NCBI GenBank assembly: GCA_054601695.1
Contig: BAAHQB010000091.1
Coordinates: 1-64,000 of the forward strand
Source: Amorphochlora amoebiformis
Taxonomy: Eukaryota; Cercozoa; Chlorarachniophyceae
Length of the DNA stretch: 64,000 nt
Direction of reading: 5' to 3'
Shown here: one piece after another, positions 40,908 to 64,000 of the stretch
Layout: each line of letters starts with the position of its first letter
Numbering within the stretch: the first letter of the stretch is position 1
Program-made: the position numbers and the translations under genes
Notes under the pieces: model-generated
Database searches by the model: none
Told to the model about the DNA's origin: nothing
The model's input: the letters and a program-made list of their open reading frames with translations, nothing else

Positions 40908-41162
40908 AGGAGAGAAAAGAGGAGATTCGAGAGATGCGAGAGATTCGAGGGATTCGAGAGATTCGAGAGATTCGAGGGATTCGAGAGATTCGAGAGATTC
41001 GAGAGATTCGAGGGATTCGAGAGATTCGAGAGATTCGAGGGATTCGAGAGATTCGAGAGATTCGAGAGAGTTAGAGATTCGAGAGAGAGAGAGGCTACAA
41101 AAAGTAGAATGATTTGTAAACATTTCCTAACCTGCAGGCCAAGAGGTGAAGCTTATGGAAGG
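35484..41162 (+). CDS. Large unidentified multi-exon gene, N-terminal part (UBA-like stretch and proline-rich linker)
   Basis: Exons: 35484-35537, 36239-36292, 36825-36870, 36949-37037, 37483-37590, 38570-38620, 39171-39212, 39739-39796, 41138-41162. The first exon starts with an ATG right after a CTTTTAG, so upstream exons are possible. I do not recognise the protein. Exons 3-4 read [18 protein letters not shown] and GKALRY, whose spacing resembles a UBA domain; this is weak. Exon 5 is proline-rich ([19 protein letters not shown]), followed by short Val/Glu-rich exons ([31 protein letters not shown]). Splice phases agree throughout. Introns carry AT tracts, a GA tract, a 10-bp minisatellite, ACAT repeats, CT repeats and a telomeric block. 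Confidence 0.6.
35538..37482. repeat. AT, CA and GA microsatellite introns (large gene, introns 1-4)
   Basis: (AT)n and (CA)n fill most of the space around exons 36239-36292, 36825-36870 and 36949-37037. A GA-rich block lies at 36338-36455. Confidence 0.85.
37591..38569 (+). repeat. Decamer minisatellite (TCTCGCCCTC)n followed by CT repeats
   Basis: From about 37605 to 38125 the 10-bp unit TCTCGCCCTC repeats some 50 times with few variants (CACCTTC, CGCACTC), then CT-rich sequence to 38400 and AT-rich sequence to the acceptor. It is the most GC-rich array on the sense strand, inside an intron of the large gene. Confidence 0.92.
39213..39738 (+). repeat. (ACAT)n tetranucleotide arrays in an intron
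   Basis: A clean ATAC/CATA run spans 39273-39345 after (AT)n. A second, imperfect ACAT-rich region spans 39458-39735 up to the acceptor. Confidence 0.88.
39797..41137. repeat. Intron with CT array, CCCTAA array and 9-bp GATTCGAGA array
   Basis: CT-rich 39800-40266, degenerate CCCTAA 40268-40660, (AT)n 40730-40905, and about 18 copies of a 9-bp GATTCGAGA/GATTCGAGG unit at 40925-41085. A strong-looking donor GTGAGTAAG at 40670 follows a 7-nt AG-flanked word, but using it breaks the frame. Confidence 0.88.
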
Positions 41163-41173
41163 GTATGTATATA

Positions 41174-41217
<44 letters not shown>

Positions 41218-41221
41218 ACAT

Positions 41222-41311
<90 letters not shown>

Positions 41312-41538
41312 CTTATATGTATATATATGTATTCATATATCTTCATACATACATAAACACACGCATATATACGTACTTACATCAAGGTTTAGATCCGTTG
41401 GCTACTCATCGGAACAGCTTTCATATTATATACATATTATGTATCTACATATATCTATTTGTTTATGTATTATACCCAAAACTGTATACCTCCATAGATA
41501 CACCCATATATATATATTATATATATATGTAAATATAT

Positions 41539-41607
<69 letters not shown>

Positions 41608-41673
41608 ATATATATATATATATATTCATATATATACATATACACACGCACGTACACATTTGCAAATACATAT

Positions 41674-41710
<37 letters not shown>

Positions 41711-41739
41711 CATATACGTATATACATACTTGTTCTCAG
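41163..41739 (+). repeat. AT intron with a diverged acceptor-side copy of the next exon
   Basis: 41388-41432 (GTTTAGATCCGTTGGCTACTCATCGG) resembles the start of exon 41740-41804 (GTTTCGATCTGCTGTCTACTCATGGG). It has an acceptor-like CAAG but no donor nearby. Confidence 0.7.
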
Positions 41740-47604
<5,865 letters not shown>

Positions 47605-47618
47605 GTATCGATATATAC

Positions 47619-47657
<39 letters not shown>

Positions 47658-47715
47658 CTATATATGCATTATGTGTATATTATATATACATTATATGTAT
47701 AATATGCATTTAAAT

Positions 47716-47789
<74 letters not shown>

Positions 47790-47831
47790 GTAAATATATA
47801 TATATATATATATATATATCAGTGTACAAAT

Positions 47832-47889
<58 letters not shown>

Positions 47890-47909
47890 ACATATTGTGT
47901 ATTCCGTAG

Positions 47910-54129
<6,220 letters not shown>

Positions 54130-54140
54130 GTAAATGTATT

Positions 54141-54174
<34 letters not shown>

Positions 54175-54261
54175 TAAATACATATATATATATATATTCA
54201 TAAATGTATTTGTACATTTTATACGTTCATATGTAGATGTATATACAAATATATATAGTAC

Positions 54262-54298
<37 letters not shown>

Positions 54299-54423
54299 TA
54301 TGTATATGTATTTTTATACACACACACACACCTCTATATATATATATATAAACATATAAATATATATATATATATATGTATGTATATATATATATGTATA
54401 TAATGTGTGTGTGAGTTTCGATG

Positions 54424-54503
<80 letters not shown>

Positions 54504-54550
54504 ACACAAACATCTAAACATGAAATTTGTTTTTATTTCTCGGCTCTCAG

Positions 54551-64000
<9,450 letters not shown>

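Overview
This 64 kb window is nuclear DNA of a microbial eukaryote whose genes are split by introns made almost entirely of simple sequence: (AT)n and (TATATG)n tracts, CT/GA tracts, and degenerate telomere-type TTAGGG/CCCTAA arrays. The plant/algal-like aromatic amino acid enzymes and the intron-rich structure fit a protist, perhaps an alga or algal relative. I cannot name the organism. I see no rRNA, tRNA, CRISPR array or classical transposon. Long open frames made of IYIY, SLSL, RERE, CVCV or NPNP are microsatellite translations, not genes.

Layout: (1) 1-26975, + strand. A gene whose 5' end lies outside the window can be assembled by eye from 37 short exons (2739 nt, 913 codons including the stop, every splice phase closing). 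It reads, in order, a prephenate/arogenate dehydratase with ACT domain, a TyrA-type prephenate/arogenate dehydrogenase, and a class I aminotransferase of the prephenate/aspartate aminotransferase type. No in-frame stop separates the three enzymes, so the window appears to encode one protein carrying all three steps that turn prephenate into phenylalanine and tyrosine through arogenate. (2) 27325-33443, - strand, convergent with the first gene: a complete ubiquitin-activating enzyme E1 in 10 exons (1189 aa). (3) 33557-34189, + strand, divergent from E1 across 113 bp: a small gene of about 129 aa with three short introns. It may instead be the start of the next gene. (4) 35484 to beyond 63469, + strand: a very exon-rich gene (47 exons, 2802 nt visible, all phases closing) for a large, mostly helical protein that I could not identify.

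The most unusual observations are the three-enzyme fusion; the repeated half-exons, where one splice boundary plus part of an exon is copied up to nine times between AT tracts; introns made almost wholly of telomeric repeat, one only 87 nt long; a dispersed element of about 65 bp set in telomeric repeat and present twice in opposite orientation 31 kb apart; and three inferred GC-AG introns.

The metabolic gene is one pathway in itself: the aminotransferase would make arogenate, which the dehydratase and dehydrogenase would turn into Phe and Tyr. E1 is the general first step of ubiquitin conjugation. A possible UBA-like stretch at the start of the last gene hints at ubiquitin biology, but that is weak.
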